From assembly GCF_904426505.1 (NCBI RefSeq), contig NZ_CAJGBN010000056.1, positions 124,001-188,000 of the forward strand: a stretch of DNA of 64,000 bases, read 5' to 3'. The DNA comes from Rubrivivax sp. A210. Its GTDB lineage: Bacteria > Pseudomonadota > Gammaproteobacteria > Burkholderiales > Burkholderiaceae_C. Below are positions 1 through 8,048 of this stretch, piece after piece (the first letter of the stretch is position 1; each line of letters opens with the position of its first letter). A model generated the notes under the pieces. It ran no database searches. It saw only the letters and a program-made list of their open reading frames with translations, and had not been told where the DNA came from. The position numbers and the translations under genes are program-made.

Positions 1-2555
1 ATGCGGTCCATCACGACACGGTTCTCACCCTGCAGCTGGCGCTCGGCAATGCGGTATTCGAGGGTCAGCGAGAGCTTGCCCGAGGCGATGCGGCGGCCGG
101 CAAAGGTGGCGGTATAGGGCGTCAACGAGGTCATCTCGACATTGCGAAAACGCAGCCTCAGGTCCATGAAGGCAGCGGGATCGAAAAGCTGCAGCTGGCC
201 GTGGAGGCGGGCGTCGCCGAAATCGTCGACGCGGCCGTCCAGTTCCACCGCGGTGCGTGCGCCGGGCGCGTTGGCGATGCCGACGATCTGGCCTTGCAGA
301 TCGTGGATGCGGGCGCCGAAGGGCAGCACCAGGCTGAGGTCGGAGAAATCGATCTGGCCATGGCTCAGGCGCAGGCGGGCGATGGCGATCTTGAAGGCGC
401 TGTCGGCAGCGGGCCTTCCGCCAGCGGTGGCCACCGGGCTGGGTGGTGGAGGTGGTGGAGCGGGCGCAGGCGGACCGGCCAGGTCAGGCGAGAGCGCACG
501 CACCAGGTTGAGTGTGCGGTCCTTGTAGATGGTGAAGGTGCCGCCCAGTCCATCCAGGCGCAGTTCGCCCATGGACAGGCCTGCCTCCGAAACCGCCAGC
601 GCGGGGGACGACAACTCCTTGAATCCGAACAGGGCGGCGCCAGAGGCGCGCTCGTCCAGCCGCAGCTCTCGCAGCGCGGCACGACCGGCGTACTGCCAGT
701 GCGCGCCGGCCAGTTGCAGCCGGCCCCGCGCATCCAGGCTGCCGCCACGAAGTGCCAGCGCCGTGTACCGGGCCAGATAGGGCGCGGCCGGCGCCAGCAC
801 CAGGGCGGCAACATCGAGGTTCAAGTCGAGCGCCGGCCGCCCGGGCCATACCGTGCCACGCGCCGCCAGGCGACCGCCGCTGGCGAGCTTCAGTTGCAGG
901 GACAGCGGCAGCGGCGCGTCGAGATCGCCATCGAACGCAGCCCATTCGGCCTGCACTTCGCGCAAGACCAGGCTGGCGGCAGGGGTGACGCTGCGGTCGC
1001 CGGCCTTCAGCTCGAAGCCCGCCAGCTTCACCGGGCCGCTGCTGATGCGCCAGGCTGGCGATGGCGTGGCGGCCGGTGGGGCTGGCGGCACGGGCTGTGC
1101 CGGCTGCAGCGCCTGCATGAGCACCAGGCGGCCCTTGGCATCGCGCTCCAGTTCCACCCGCCCGCCCTGCAGTGCCAGCGCCCCCAGGGCCAGGCGGCGC
1201 TCATGCAAGGCCAGGCGGCTGTCGGCCAGCTTCAGGCTGTCCAGCGTGAACCAGGGCAGGCCCGCGCTGGCCAGCTTCAGTCCGCCGGCATCGATGCTCA
1301 GGCCCTCGACCGTGAGGCGGGGCGCGGCGGTATCGAACTCGGCCTCGGCGCGCAGGGCCAGGCCCAGGCGCGCCACTTCGGCTGCCAGCGGCTGGGCCAG
1401 GCTGACATCGTCCAGGCGCAGCGCCAGATCCTTGATGCCGGCTGCGGCCACGCGCAAACGCCAGGGCGGGCCCGGCGACTCGCGGGCGGGCGCGGCGGCC
1501 GGCTGGGGCTTGAGCCAGGCCTGCAGGTCGAGATTGCCGCGCGCATCGCGCTTCAGCGCGAGGTGGCCGCTGTTCAGCGCCAGGCTGTCGATCTCGATGC
1601 GGCGCGCGCCGAGGTCGACGCGGCCGCCGTCCAACGCCAGTTCGCCCAGTGCCAGCGCGGGCTCCTTGGCCTCGCGCCCGTGCACGGCCAGGCCTTGCAG
1701 GCGCAGGCGAATCCTGTCGAGGCTGGCCTCCACCGGCATGCCGGCCGCCTGCACCACACGGTAGGCCATCGCCACGCCCAGCCGTCCCTGCGGCGGCGCA
1801 GTGTCCAGCAGAGTCTGGAGATAAGGCCACAGCGTTTGGAGCGCCAGGCCGTCGAGCTTGACCTCGCCGCTGGCATTCAGGGGCGCCAGCGCCAGGCGGC
1901 CTTCGGCGCTGAGCGTGGCACCGTGCTCGCTGCGCGCCTGCAGGCGGTGGCGGGCCGGCTCGGCGGCAAAGGTAGAGAGGCCTGCGGCGTCGAACTGCAG
2001 CGCCTCGATGGCGGCGTGGAAACCACCGACCGGCAAGGCATCGTCGACCACGATACGACCGTCGGCGACACGGAGCCGGGCCAGTTCAACACGAGGCGGC
2101 GATGACGCGGCCTCGGCGGTGGGCGCAGCCTGGGGCGGGCCGGCCAGGGCGCTGAGAAAGCGCGCCCAGTCGCTGCTGCCATCGGCGCCGCGCTGCCAAT
2201 GCAGCACCGGCGTGCGCAACTCGATGGCCTCGATCAGCAGCGCGCCGCGCCAGAGGCTGGCGCCGGCCAGATCGACGCCCAGCCCGTCCAGCGCCAGCAG
2301 CGGCGCGCCGTCAGGCGTGTGCAGCTTCAGGCCCTGCACTTCCAGCGCCAGCGCCCAGGGCCGCCACTGCACGCGCTCCAGGCTCAGGCGGTGGCCGCCA
2401 TGCTCGGCCAGCCATTGCGTCGCCCAGCGCCGCGCCAGGGGCTCGAAGGCGAAGCTGGCCAGGGCCTGGTAGGCCAGCAGCAGGGCGGCCAGCGCCAGGC
2501 CCGCGCCCACCAAGAGGCGGCGCAGGCGCGGCGTGTTCGCAGTGGGCTCGTTCAT
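1..2555 (-). CDS. DUF748 / AsmA-like envelope protein, C-terminus beyond window
   Basis: Large cell-envelope protein of the DUF748 (AsmA/YhdP-like) group. About 851 codons are visible and the frame stays open to the left edge, so the C-terminal end is missing. The ATG at 2555 is followed by a short polar stretch and one hydrophobic anchor (about residues 13-32), then a long Ala/Leu-rich region with repeating beta-type phrases such as LALGALALQGGRVELERD. The last visible part (about residues 800-850) reads NVEMTSLTPYTATFAGRRI followed by GKLSLTLEYRI, which closely fits the DUF748 core. Family members are large, anchored in the inner membrane and project into the periplasm; roles in lipid transport or outer-membrane integrity are suggested for relatives, but none is established for this one. 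It is divergent from the LysR gene with about 100 bases between starts. Confidence 0.85.
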   Translation of the reverse strand, partial: MNEPTANTPRLRRLLVGAGLALAALLLAYQALASFAFEPLARRWATQWLAEHGGHRLSLERVQWRPWALALEVQGLKLHTPDGAPLLALDGLGVDLAGASLWRGALLIEAIELRTPVLHWQRGADGSSDWARFLSALAGPPQAAPTAEAASSPPRVELARLRVADGRIVVDDALPVGGFHAAIEALQFDAAGLSTFAAEPARHRLQARSEHGATLSAEGRLALAPLNASGEVKLDGLALQTLWPYLQTLLDTAPPQGRLGVAMAYRVVQAAGMPVEASLDRIRLRLQGLAVHGREAKEPALALGELALDGGRVDLGARRIEIDSLALNSGHLALKRDARGNLDLQAWLKPQPAAAPARESPGPPWRLRVAAAGIKDLALRLDDVSLAQPLAAEVARLGLALRAEAEFDTAAPRLTVEGLSIDAGGLKLASAGLPWFTLDSLKLADSRLALHERRLALGALALQGGRVELERDAKGRLVLMQALQPAQPVPPAPPAATPSPAWRISSGPVKLAGFELKAGDRSVTPAASLVLREVQAEWAAFDGDLDAPLPLSLQLKLASGGRLAARGTVWPGRPALDLNLDVAALVLAPAAPYLARYTALALRGGSLDARGRLQLAGAHWQYAGRAALRELRLDERASGAALFGFKELSSPALAVSEAGLSMGELRLDGLGGTFTIYKDRTLNLVRALSPDLAGPPAPAPPPPPPSPVATAGGRPAADSAFKIAIARLRLSHGQIDFSDLSLVLPFGARIHDLQGQIVGIANAPGARTAVELDGRVDDFGDARLHGQLQLFDPAAFMDLRLRFRNVEMTSLTPYTATFAGRRIASGKLSLTLEYRIAERQLQGENRVVMDR

Positions 2556-2658
2556 GCTCCAGGCGAAGCCTAAAGCAACTGCGGTGGCCTCGCGGCCAGC
2601 CGCCCAGGCAGCGGCATGCGATAAACCGCGCCTGCACCAGCCAGCCAGCGCCGCCGCC

Positions 2659-3558
2659 ATGGACAAGTTCATCGAGATGCAGACCTTTGCCGCCGTCGTC
2701 GACGCTGGCAGCTTTGTGCGCGCCGCCGAGGCCCTGGGGCAGAGCAAGGCCGCGGTCTCGCGCTATGTGGCCGAACTCGAGGCGCGCCTGGGCGTGCGCC
2801 TGCTGCACCGCACCACCCGCAAGCTCTCGCTCACCGACGAGGGCCAGGTCTTCCACCTGCGCTGCAAGACGCTGCTGGCCGACCTTTCCGAGGCCGAGGC
2901 CGAGATCACCTCGCGCAGCGGCCAGGCCAGCGGGCTGCTGCGCGTCAACGTGCCGGTGACCTTTGGCATCCTGCACCTGGCGCCACTGTGGGCCGCCTTC
3001 GGCGAACGCCATCCGGGGCTGACGCTGGAAGTGACGCTGGCCGACCGCATCGTCGATCTGGTCGAGGAAGGCTACGACCTCGCGGTGCGCATCGCGCGCC
3101 TGCCCAGCTCATCCCTGGTGAGCCGCAAGCTGGCCTCGACGCGCATGATCCTGTGCGCCGCACCGCGCTACCTGGCCGAGCACGGCGCGCCGGCCCATCC
3201 GTCCGACCTGGCCGGGCACGCGGTGCTGGCCTACACCCTGCTGTCGGTGGGCGAGCAATGGGGCTTCGAAGGGCCCGAAGGCCCGGTCTCGGTGAAGGTG
3301 GCGCCCTGGCTGCGCAGCAACAGCGGCGACACCTGCCGCGCCGGCGCGCTGCAGGGCCGCGGCATCGTGATGCAGCCTTCCTTCCTGGTGGAAGACGATG
3401 TGCGCGCCGGCCGCCTGGTGGAGGTGCTGCCGCAGTACCGCGGCATGGCGCTGGACATCGTTGCCGTCTACCCCAGCCGCCAGCATGTGGCGCCCAAGGT
3501 GCGGCTGGTGATCGACTTCCTGGCCCAGGCCTTTCGCAGCCCGCCCTGGCGCGGCTGA
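2659..3558 (+). CDS. LysR-family transcriptional regulator
   Basis: 299-residue LysR-type regulator. Residues 1-60 form the winged helix-turn-helix (FIEMQTFAAVVDAGSFVRAA, then SKAAVSRYVAELEARLGVRL); residues about 90-290 are the periplasmic-binding-protein-like effector domain of the CrgA-like kind (LRVNVPVTFGILHLAP, DLAVRIARLPSSSLVSRKLA). The ATG at 2659 is chosen because the HTH begins directly there; the frame is open upstream to 2533 but that part does not look like protein. LysR genes often regulate the divergently transcribed neighbour, here the DUF748 gene, but nothing in the sequence proves this. The 3' end lies 7 bases from the convergent DUF2789 gene. Effector and regulon unknown. 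Confidence 0.93.
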   Translation: MDKFIEMQTFAAVVDAGSFVRAAEALGQSKAAVSRYVAELEARLGVRLLHRTTRKLSLTDEGQVFHLRCKTLLADLSEAEAEITSRSGQASGLLRVNVPVTFGILHLAPLWAAFGERHPGLTLEVTLADRIVDLVEEGYDLAVRIARLPSSSLVSRKLASTRMILCAAPRYLAEHGAPAHPSDLAGHAVLAYTLLSVGEQWGFEGPEGPVSVKVAPWLRSNSGDTCRAGALQGRGIVMQPSFLVEDDVRAGRLVEVLPQYRGMALDIVAVYPSRQHVAPKVRLVIDFLAQAFRSPPWRG

Positions 3559-3565
3559 CGGGCGA

Positions 3566-3814
3566 TCAGGCGGCGGCCGGGGCGCGGCGCAGCAGGGCGT
3601 CGAACTGGTCGACGATCTCGGCCCAGTCGGCGTCGTCGGCGATGGTCTCGCGCAGCATGCGCGCCTGGGAAGGGCTCCAGAAGGGCGCGTCGGCCAGGCG
3701 CAGGGTGCCGGGCAGCGGCGCGTGGCTGGCGATGAACTCGCGCATACCGGCCGTGTCGGTGGGCAGGCCGAGCTGGGCGAAGAGTTCGGACAGGCGGTGG
3801 TGGATCGCTTCCAT
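3566..3814 (-). CDS. DUF2789 family small protein
   Basis: 82-residue protein whose whole length fits DUF2789: it opens with HRLSELFAQLGLPTD, has the central phrase PLPGTLRLADAPFWSPSQA and ends with DDADWAEIVDQFDALLR. DUF2789 proteins are short, mostly helical, common in beta- and gammaproteobacteria, and have no known function. A Shine-Dalgarno GGGAGG stands 6 bases before the ATG. It lies 101 bases downstream of eutC on the same strand, so it may be the distal gene of the eutBC transcript, but a link to ethanolamine use is only positional. Confidence 0.88.
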   Translation of the reverse strand: MEAIHHRLSELFAQLGLPTDTAGMREFIASHAPLPGTLRLADAPFWSPSQARMLRETIADDADWAEIVDQFDALLRRAPAAA

Positions 3815-3915
3815 GAGTGGCCTCCCTGGTGCTGCGGCAGCATAGGGGCCGCCGGTGACGCAGCGCCGGCAGCCGGCCCAAGACCCTGACGGCGGCAGGC
3901 GTTGCGCGGCCGGCC

Positions 3916-4683
3916 TCAGCCCGGCGGCGCCAGCAGTTCGATCTCGCTCTCGTCCTTGAGCGCCACGCCACTGAGGCGCCGGCGCAACGCCTCACGCAGC
4001 AGCCAGGCGATGCGCCCGGCCGCCCTGTCCATGGCCAGGCCGGCGGGCCGGATATTGCTGACGCAGTTGCGCTGGGCATCAAGCCGGCCGACGGCCGGGG
4101 CAAACGTGAGGTAGGCGCCCAGGCTGTCGGGCGAGCTCAGCCCCGGCCGCTCGCCGACAAGGATGAGGCTCATGCGCGCCTGCAGCAGCGCGCCGATCTC
4201 GTCGGCCAGCGCGACGCGGGCCTGGGTGGCGATGACCACCGGCGCCCAGCTCAGCGCGCCGCCCAGGGCCTGGCGCAGCTCGCGCAGCAAGGGCAGGCCG
4301 TGGTTCTGCACCGCGATGGCCGAGAGGCCGTCGGCCAACACCACGGCCAAGTCGACCGGCGCCGCGGCCAGCGCCTGCAGCCGCAGCGCATCGGCATCGG
4401 CGAGGCGGCGGCCGAGGTCGGGCCGGCGCAGGTATTCGGGCCGGCTGGCGGCGCGGCTTGTCACGCGGATGCTGTCCCAGCCCTCATCAATCAAGGCCTG
4501 CCGCAGCGCGGCCCCATCCAGCGCCACATGCACCGCATCACGCGCCTGGGCGTGGGCGGCGGCAAAGGACAGCACCGCGGCCGTGGGCAGCGCCACGCCG
4601 CTGCGGCCCAGCGCGATGCGCGCTGGCGTGTGGCGGGCCAGTTCGGCCCAGGGGTCGGGCAGGGGCGATGCAGGCGCGGTCAC
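3916..4683 (-). CDS. eutC: ethanolamine ammonia-lyase small subunit EutC
   Basis: 255-residue small subunit of the adenosylcobalamin-dependent ethanolamine ammonia-lyase, which converts ethanolamine to acetaldehyde and ammonia together with EutB. Family signatures include TPARIALGRSGVALPT near the N-terminus, a middle segment with IAVQNHGLPLLRELR and LILVGERPGLSSPDSLGAYL, and the C-terminal block RNCVSNIRPAGLAMDRAAGR. The length is shorter than the E. coli protein (about 295) mainly at the N-terminus, as is usual outside the enterobacteria. Its ATG overlaps the eutB stop by 4 bases, so the subunits are translationally coupled. The enzyme depends on B12, for which an uptake operon lies at 33.1-38.6 kb. 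Confidence 0.95.
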   Translation of the reverse strand: MTAPASPLPDPWAELARHTPARIALGRSGVALPTAAVLSFAAAHAQARDAVHVALDGAALRQALIDEGWDSIRVTSRAASRPEYLRRPDLGRRLADADALRLQALAAAPVDLAVVLADGLSAIAVQNHGLPLLRELRQALGGALSWAPVVIATQARVALADEIGALLQARMSLILVGERPGLSSPDSLGAYLTFAPAVGRLDAQRNCVSNIRPAGLAMDRAAGRIAWLLREALRRRLSGVALKDESEIELLAPPG

Positions 4684-6080
4684 AAAGCCACCCCCGGCAA
4701 CAGCCGCGCCAGCGAGGCCGCCAGCGCCGGCGCCGCGGTCGGCGGCTGCAGGCGGCCGTCGGCGCCGGTGATGCCCATGCGCTGCAGCCAGGCCTCGAAC
4801 TCCGGCGCCCGCTTCAGGCCCAGCAGGCGGCGCACGAAAAGCGCGTCGTGGAAGGAGGTGCTCTGGTAGTTGAGCATCACGTCGTCGGCGCCCGGCACGC
4901 CCATCACGAAGTTGACGCCGGCGGTGGCCAGCAGCACCAGCAGGTTGTCCATGTCGTCCTGGTCGGCCTCGGCATGGTTGGTGTAGCAGATGTCGCAGCC
5001 CATGGGCAGGCCCAGCAGCTTGCCGCAGAAGTGGTCTTCGAGGCCGGCGCGGATGATCTGCTTGCCGTCGTACAGGTACTCCGGCCCGATGAAGCCGACC
5101 ACGGTGTTCACCAGCAGCGGCCGGTAGCGCCGCGCCACCGCATAGGCGCGCGCCTCCAGCGTCTGCTGGTCGACGCCGTGGTGGGCGCCGGCCGAGAGCG
5201 CGCTGCCCTGGCCGGTCTCGAAATACATCACGTTGTCGCCCAGGCTGCCTCGCTGCTGCGCCAGCGCCGCGGCATGGGCCTCGTCGAGCAGCGCCAGGTC
5301 GATGCCGAAGCCGCGGTTGGCGGCCTCGGTGCCGGCGATGGACTGGAACACGAGGTCGACCGGCGCGCCGCGTTCGATGGCCTGCAGCGTATTGCTCACA
5401 TGCGTGAGCACGCAGGCCTGGGTGGGAATGGCGTGGCGCTGCAGCAACTCGTCCAGCAGGTGCAGCAGCCGCGTCAGTTCGGGCAGGCTGTCAGCGGCCG
5501 GGTTGATGCCGATCACCGCATCGCCGGCGCCGTACATCAGGCCGTCGAGCACGCTGGCCAGGATGCCGGCCGGACTGTCGGTGGGATGGTTGGGTTGCAG
5601 CCGCACCGCCAGATGGCCGGCCAGCCCCAGCGTGTTGCGAAAGCGCGTGACGACGCGGCAGCGCGCTGCCACCGCGATCAGGTCCTGGTTGCGCATCAGC
5701 TTGCTCACCGCGGCCACCATCTCGGGCGTCAGGCCCGGCGCCAGCGCGGCGAGCGTTGCGGCGTCGGCGGCATCCGACAGCAACCAGTCGCGCAGGCCGC
5801 CCACCGTGAGGTGGGCCACCGGCGCATGGGCGCGTGCGTCGTGGCCGTCGATGATGAGGCGGGTGACGGCGTCGTCCTCGTAGGGCACCAGGGCCTGCTG
5901 CACAAAGGTGGCCAGCGGCAGGTCGGCCAGCGCCTGTCGCGCCGCGACGCGCTCTCGCGCGCTGCCGGCGGCAAGGCCGGCGAGCTGGTCGCCCGAGCGC
6001 TCGGGCGTGGCCTTGGCCATCAGCTCGCGCAGATCGGCGAATCGAAAGCGCTCGCCACCCACCGTGGCAGCGTGCGTCAT
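4680..6080 (-). CDS. eutB: ethanolamine ammonia-lyase large subunit EutB
   Basis: 466-residue large, catalytic subunit of ethanolamine ammonia-lyase, a TIM barrel that binds ethanolamine and AdoCbl. Recognisable blocks are RFADLRELMAKATPERSGDQ at the N-terminus, [77 protein letters not shown] and VMGVPGADDVMLNYQSTSF. Length is close to the usual 450-460. Followed by eutC with a 4-base overlap. There are no microcompartment shell genes, no eutA reactivase and no permease in the window, which fits the short, non-compartment eut systems of betaproteobacteria. It is divergent from the H1-like gene at 6203. Confidence 0.96.
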   Translation of the reverse strand: MTHAATVGGERFRFADLRELMAKATPERSGDQLAGLAAGSARERVAARQALADLPLATFVQQALVPYEDDAVTRLIIDGHDARAHAPVAHLTVGGLRDWLLSDAADAATLAALAPGLTPEMVAAVSKLMRNQDLIAVAARCRVVTRFRNTLGLAGHLAVRLQPNHPTDSPAGILASVLDGLMYGAGDAVIGINPAADSLPELTRLLHLLDELLQRHAIPTQACVLTHVSNTLQAIERGAPVDLVFQSIAGTEAANRGFGIDLALLDEAHAAALAQQRGSLGDNVMYFETGQGSALSAGAHHGVDQQTLEARAYAVARRYRPLLVNTVVGFIGPEYLYDGKQIIRAGLEDHFCGKLLGLPMGCDICYTNHAEADQDDMDNLLVLLATAGVNFVMGVPGADDVMLNYQSTSFHDALFVRRLLGLKRAPEFEAWLQRMGITGADGRLQPPTAAPALAASLARLLPGVAL

Positions 6081-6162
6081 GGGCGGGAATCCGGGCCGTT
6101 CATGGCCGGCAAGGGTAGCCGAAAGTGCCCGCGCGCCAGCGCACTTGCGCGGCGCCGAATAA

Positions 6163-6185
6163 ACGGTATAAACTGTTTATACCGT
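6163..6185. promoter_or_regulatory. perfect 23-bp palindrome, likely operator
   Basis: Two 11-base arms, ACGGTATAAAC and GTTTATACCGT, are exact inverted copies around a single T. The element is much richer in A/T than the surroundings and ends 17 bases before the ATG at 6203, next to the ribosome-binding site AAAGGAG (6187-6193). It lies between the divergent eutB and H1-like genes. The arms contain TATAAA/TTTATA, so the site may overlap a -10 element. A symmetric site of this size suggests a homodimeric or tetrameric DNA-binding protein. The ribbon-helix-helix-like tail of the adjacent gene product is one candidate binder; this is inference. Confidence 0.75.
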
Positions 6186-6202
6186 AAAAGGAGACTGCAG
6201 CC

Positions 6203-6739
6203 ATGAACATCCAGAACATGCCGGCGCCGGACACCGAGACGCCATCCCCGCTGCCCGCCGAAGCTGTCAAGCCTGCTTCCCCGCCGCCCAAGGTCGCGCG
6301 GGCAGCCAAGGCGCCGAAGGCTGCCAGGGTCGACAAGGCCGCGAAGCCCGCCAAGCCCGAGGCAGCGCCGCGCAAGAAGGCGCAGGCCTCCCTCAAGCCC
6401 GCGGACAAGCCGGTCATGCCGCCTGCGCCGGCGAAGAAGGTCACCAAGCCGGCGACGCCGCCCCAGGGCACCAAGCCCGTGGTCGAAGCCAAGCCGGTGA
6501 AGAAGCCGGCCAAGCCGCGGCCCCAGCTGGTGCGCGACAGCTTCACCATGCCCGAGGGCGATTTCGGCCTCATCGCCGCGCTCAAGGCACGCGCGCTCAC
6601 AGCGCACCGCGCGGCCAAGAAGAGCGAGCTGCTGCGCGCCGGCCTGCAGGCACTGGCCGCACTGGACGCAGCGGCACTGGCCGCCGCTCTCGACCGCCTG
6701 GCGCCAGTCAAGACCGGCCGGCCGAAGAAGGGCCGCTGA
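6203..6739 (+). CDS. histone-H1-like Lys/Ala/Pro-rich protein with RHH-like C-terminus
   Basis: 178-residue very basic protein. Residues about 20-110 are a low-complexity Lys/Ala/Pro tail with repeats such as KAAKPAKPEAAPRKKAQ and KPVKKPAKP, like eukaryotic H1 tails and bacterial AlgP/HctB-type proteins. The C-terminal 60 residues are ordered: a possible beta strand VRDSFTMP, a helix DFGLIAALKARALTAHRAA, then KKSELLRAGLQALAAL, which matches the strand-helix-helix plan of ribbon-helix-helix DNA-binding domains, and a final basic GRPKKGR. I infer a nucleoid-associated or regulatory DNA-binding protein; such genes are frequent in Burkholderiales. A good Shine-Dalgarno AAAGGAG precedes the ATG, and a perfect palindrome lies just upstream, consistent with autoregulation. 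Function not proven. Confidence 0.75.
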   Translation: MNIQNMPAPDTETPSPLPAEAVKPASPPPKVARAAKAPKAARVDKAAKPAKPEAAPRKKAQASLKPADKPVMPPAPAKKVTKPATPPQGTKPVVEAKPVKKPAKPRPQLVRDSFTMPEGDFGLIAALKARALTAHRAAKKSELLRAGLQALAALDAAALAAALDRLAPVKTGRPKKGR

Positions 6740-6752
6740 GGCCGGGGCTGCA

Positions 6753-7181
6753 ATGATCAACGCCATGCCTGACGCCATGAGCGAAACTGCGGCCATGAAA
6801 TCCGCCAGCGCCTTCAGCCTGCTGCGCGTGGTCCGCGCCGCGCGTTATTCCGGACAGGGTTTTGTCCTCGCCTGGCGTGACGAGGCCGCCTTTCGCCAGG
6901 AGTTGATGCTGGTGGTGGCGCTGGCGCCGCTGACGCTGTGGCTGCAGCTGCCGCGGCTGGACACGGTGCTGCTGCTGGCCCTGATGGCCCTGGTGCTGGT
7001 GGCCGAGCTGCTCAACTCCGGCATCGAGGCCGTGGTCGACATGGCCGCGCCTGAATTCAATGCTCTCGCCGGCAAGGCCAAGGACTGCGGCAGCGCCGCC
7101 GTCTTCGTGGCCCTGCTCACCCTGGCCGGCGCCTGGCTGGTGCTGGCCGGGCCGGCGCTGTGGCAGCGCATCGCCGCCTGA
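6753..7181 (+). CDS. dgkA: diacylglycerol kinase DgkA
   Basis: Small integral-membrane diacylglycerol kinase that phosphorylates diacylglycerol to phosphatidate and recycles lipid from envelope glucan synthesis. The core begins at LLRVVRAARYSGQGFVLAW, with the family motif DEAAFRQELMLVV and the active-site segment AELLNSGIEAVVDM. Three membrane helices are seen: about LMLVVALAPLTLWL, TVLLLALMALVLVAE and AVFVALLTLAGAWLVLA. Four in-frame ATGs (6753, 6765, 6777, 6795) compete; the last would give about 128 residues, closest to the usual 120-125, so the true start may be downstream of the one given. It follows the H1-like gene by 13 bases. Confidence 0.93.
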   Translation: MINAMPDAMSETAAMKSASAFSLLRVVRAARYSGQGFVLAWRDEAAFRQELMLVVALAPLTLWLQLPRLDTVLLLALMALVLVAELLNSGIEAVVDMAAPEFNALAGKAKDCGSAAVFVALLTLAGAWLVLAGPALWQRIAA

Positions 7182-7203
7182 GCCTCGCGGCCGGAACCGT
7201 GGC

Positions 7204-7986
7204 CTAGTCGCCGCGGAACACCGGCTTGCGCTTTTCCTTGAAGGCGCGGATGCCCTCGGTGTAGTCGTGGCTGTCGTAGACCGCGCGCCGCAGACCCTGG
7301 ATGCGCTCGTAGCCCTGCGGTGACATCGGCTTGGCGCCGGCCAGGATGCGCAGCTGCTCCTTCATCACCGCGATGCTCAGCGGTGCGTTGTCGGCGATGT
7401 CACCCGCCAGCGCCAGCGTGAAGGCCTCCAGCTCGCTACTGGGCACGACATAGTTGATCATGCCCAGGCGCTCGGCACGTTCGGCCGAGATCGGCTTGGC
7501 CGTGTAGGCCATCTCGCGCACGATGCGCGGCGAGGCGGCATTGAGGAAGGTGAGCATGCCGCTGATGTTGTAGGGCACGCCCCACTTGGCCGGCGTCACG
7601 GCGAAGGTGACCTCGGGCGCGGCGACGATGAGATCGCAGGCGAAGACGGTCTCGCAGGCGCCACCCCAGACGCCACCCTCCAGCATGGCGATCACCGGCG
7701 CCGGGTGGTTCTCGATCTCGCGCACCAGGTAGCGCAGCGGGTCGTCCCAGCCCAGCGGGTCGCGGCGCGACTCGGGCAGCTCGGCGATGTCGTGCCCGGC
7801 CGAGAAGACGGGCGCTCCGGGCTGGGCGCGCAGGATGGTCACGCGCAAGCGGCGCTGGGCGAAGTCGGCCAGCGCCGCCATCACCTCGTCGACCAGTGGC
7901 TTGCTCAGCGCATTGCGCTTGGCCGGGTTGTCGAGCGTGATGATGCCGATGGGGCCGCGGACTTCGGTGTGGGTGCTGCTGGGCAT
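7204..7986 (-). CDS. scpB: methylmalonyl-CoA decarboxylase (crotonase fold), ScpB-like
   Basis: 260-residue crotonase-fold enzyme that matches E. coli ScpB/YgfG rather than a hydratase along its whole length. Key points: VFSAGHDIAELPESRRDPL with the active-site His, VWGGACETVFACDLIVAAPE forming the oxyanion-hole region, and WGVPYNISGML with the Tyr that corresponds to the catalytic Tyr140 of the E. coli enzyme. It ends with RIQGLRRAVYDSHDYTEGI and AFKEKRKPVFRGD. The likely reaction is decarboxylation of methylmalonyl-CoA to propionyl-CoA. No mutase or other sleeping-beauty-pathway gene is next to it; it lies 62 bases downstream of the chemoreceptor gene. A different acyl-CoA substrate is possible. 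Confidence 0.85.
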   Translation of the reverse strand: MPSSTHTEVRGPIGIITLDNPAKRNALSKPLVDEVMAALADFAQRRLRVTILRAQPGAPVFSAGHDIAELPESRRDPLGWDDPLRYLVREIENHPAPVIAMLEGGVWGGACETVFACDLIVAAPEVTFAVTPAKWGVPYNISGMLTFLNAASPRIVREMAYTAKPISAERAERLGMINYVVPSSELEAFTLALAGDIADNAPLSIAVMKEQLRILAGAKPMSPQGYERIQGLRRAVYDSHDYTEGIRAFKEKRKPVFRGD

Positions 7987-8048
7987 GCGGGTCTCCGGTG
8001 GAGGGCCGATTGTCGCGGCCCGCCCTTCGAAGACCGCGTCGGCGCGCC

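Noticed and set aside
201-2105. 634-codon plus-strand open frame
   Set aside because: Gln/Gly/Arg-rich shadow of the DUF748 gene, whose minus-strand frame contains recognisable family motifs and continues to the window edge.
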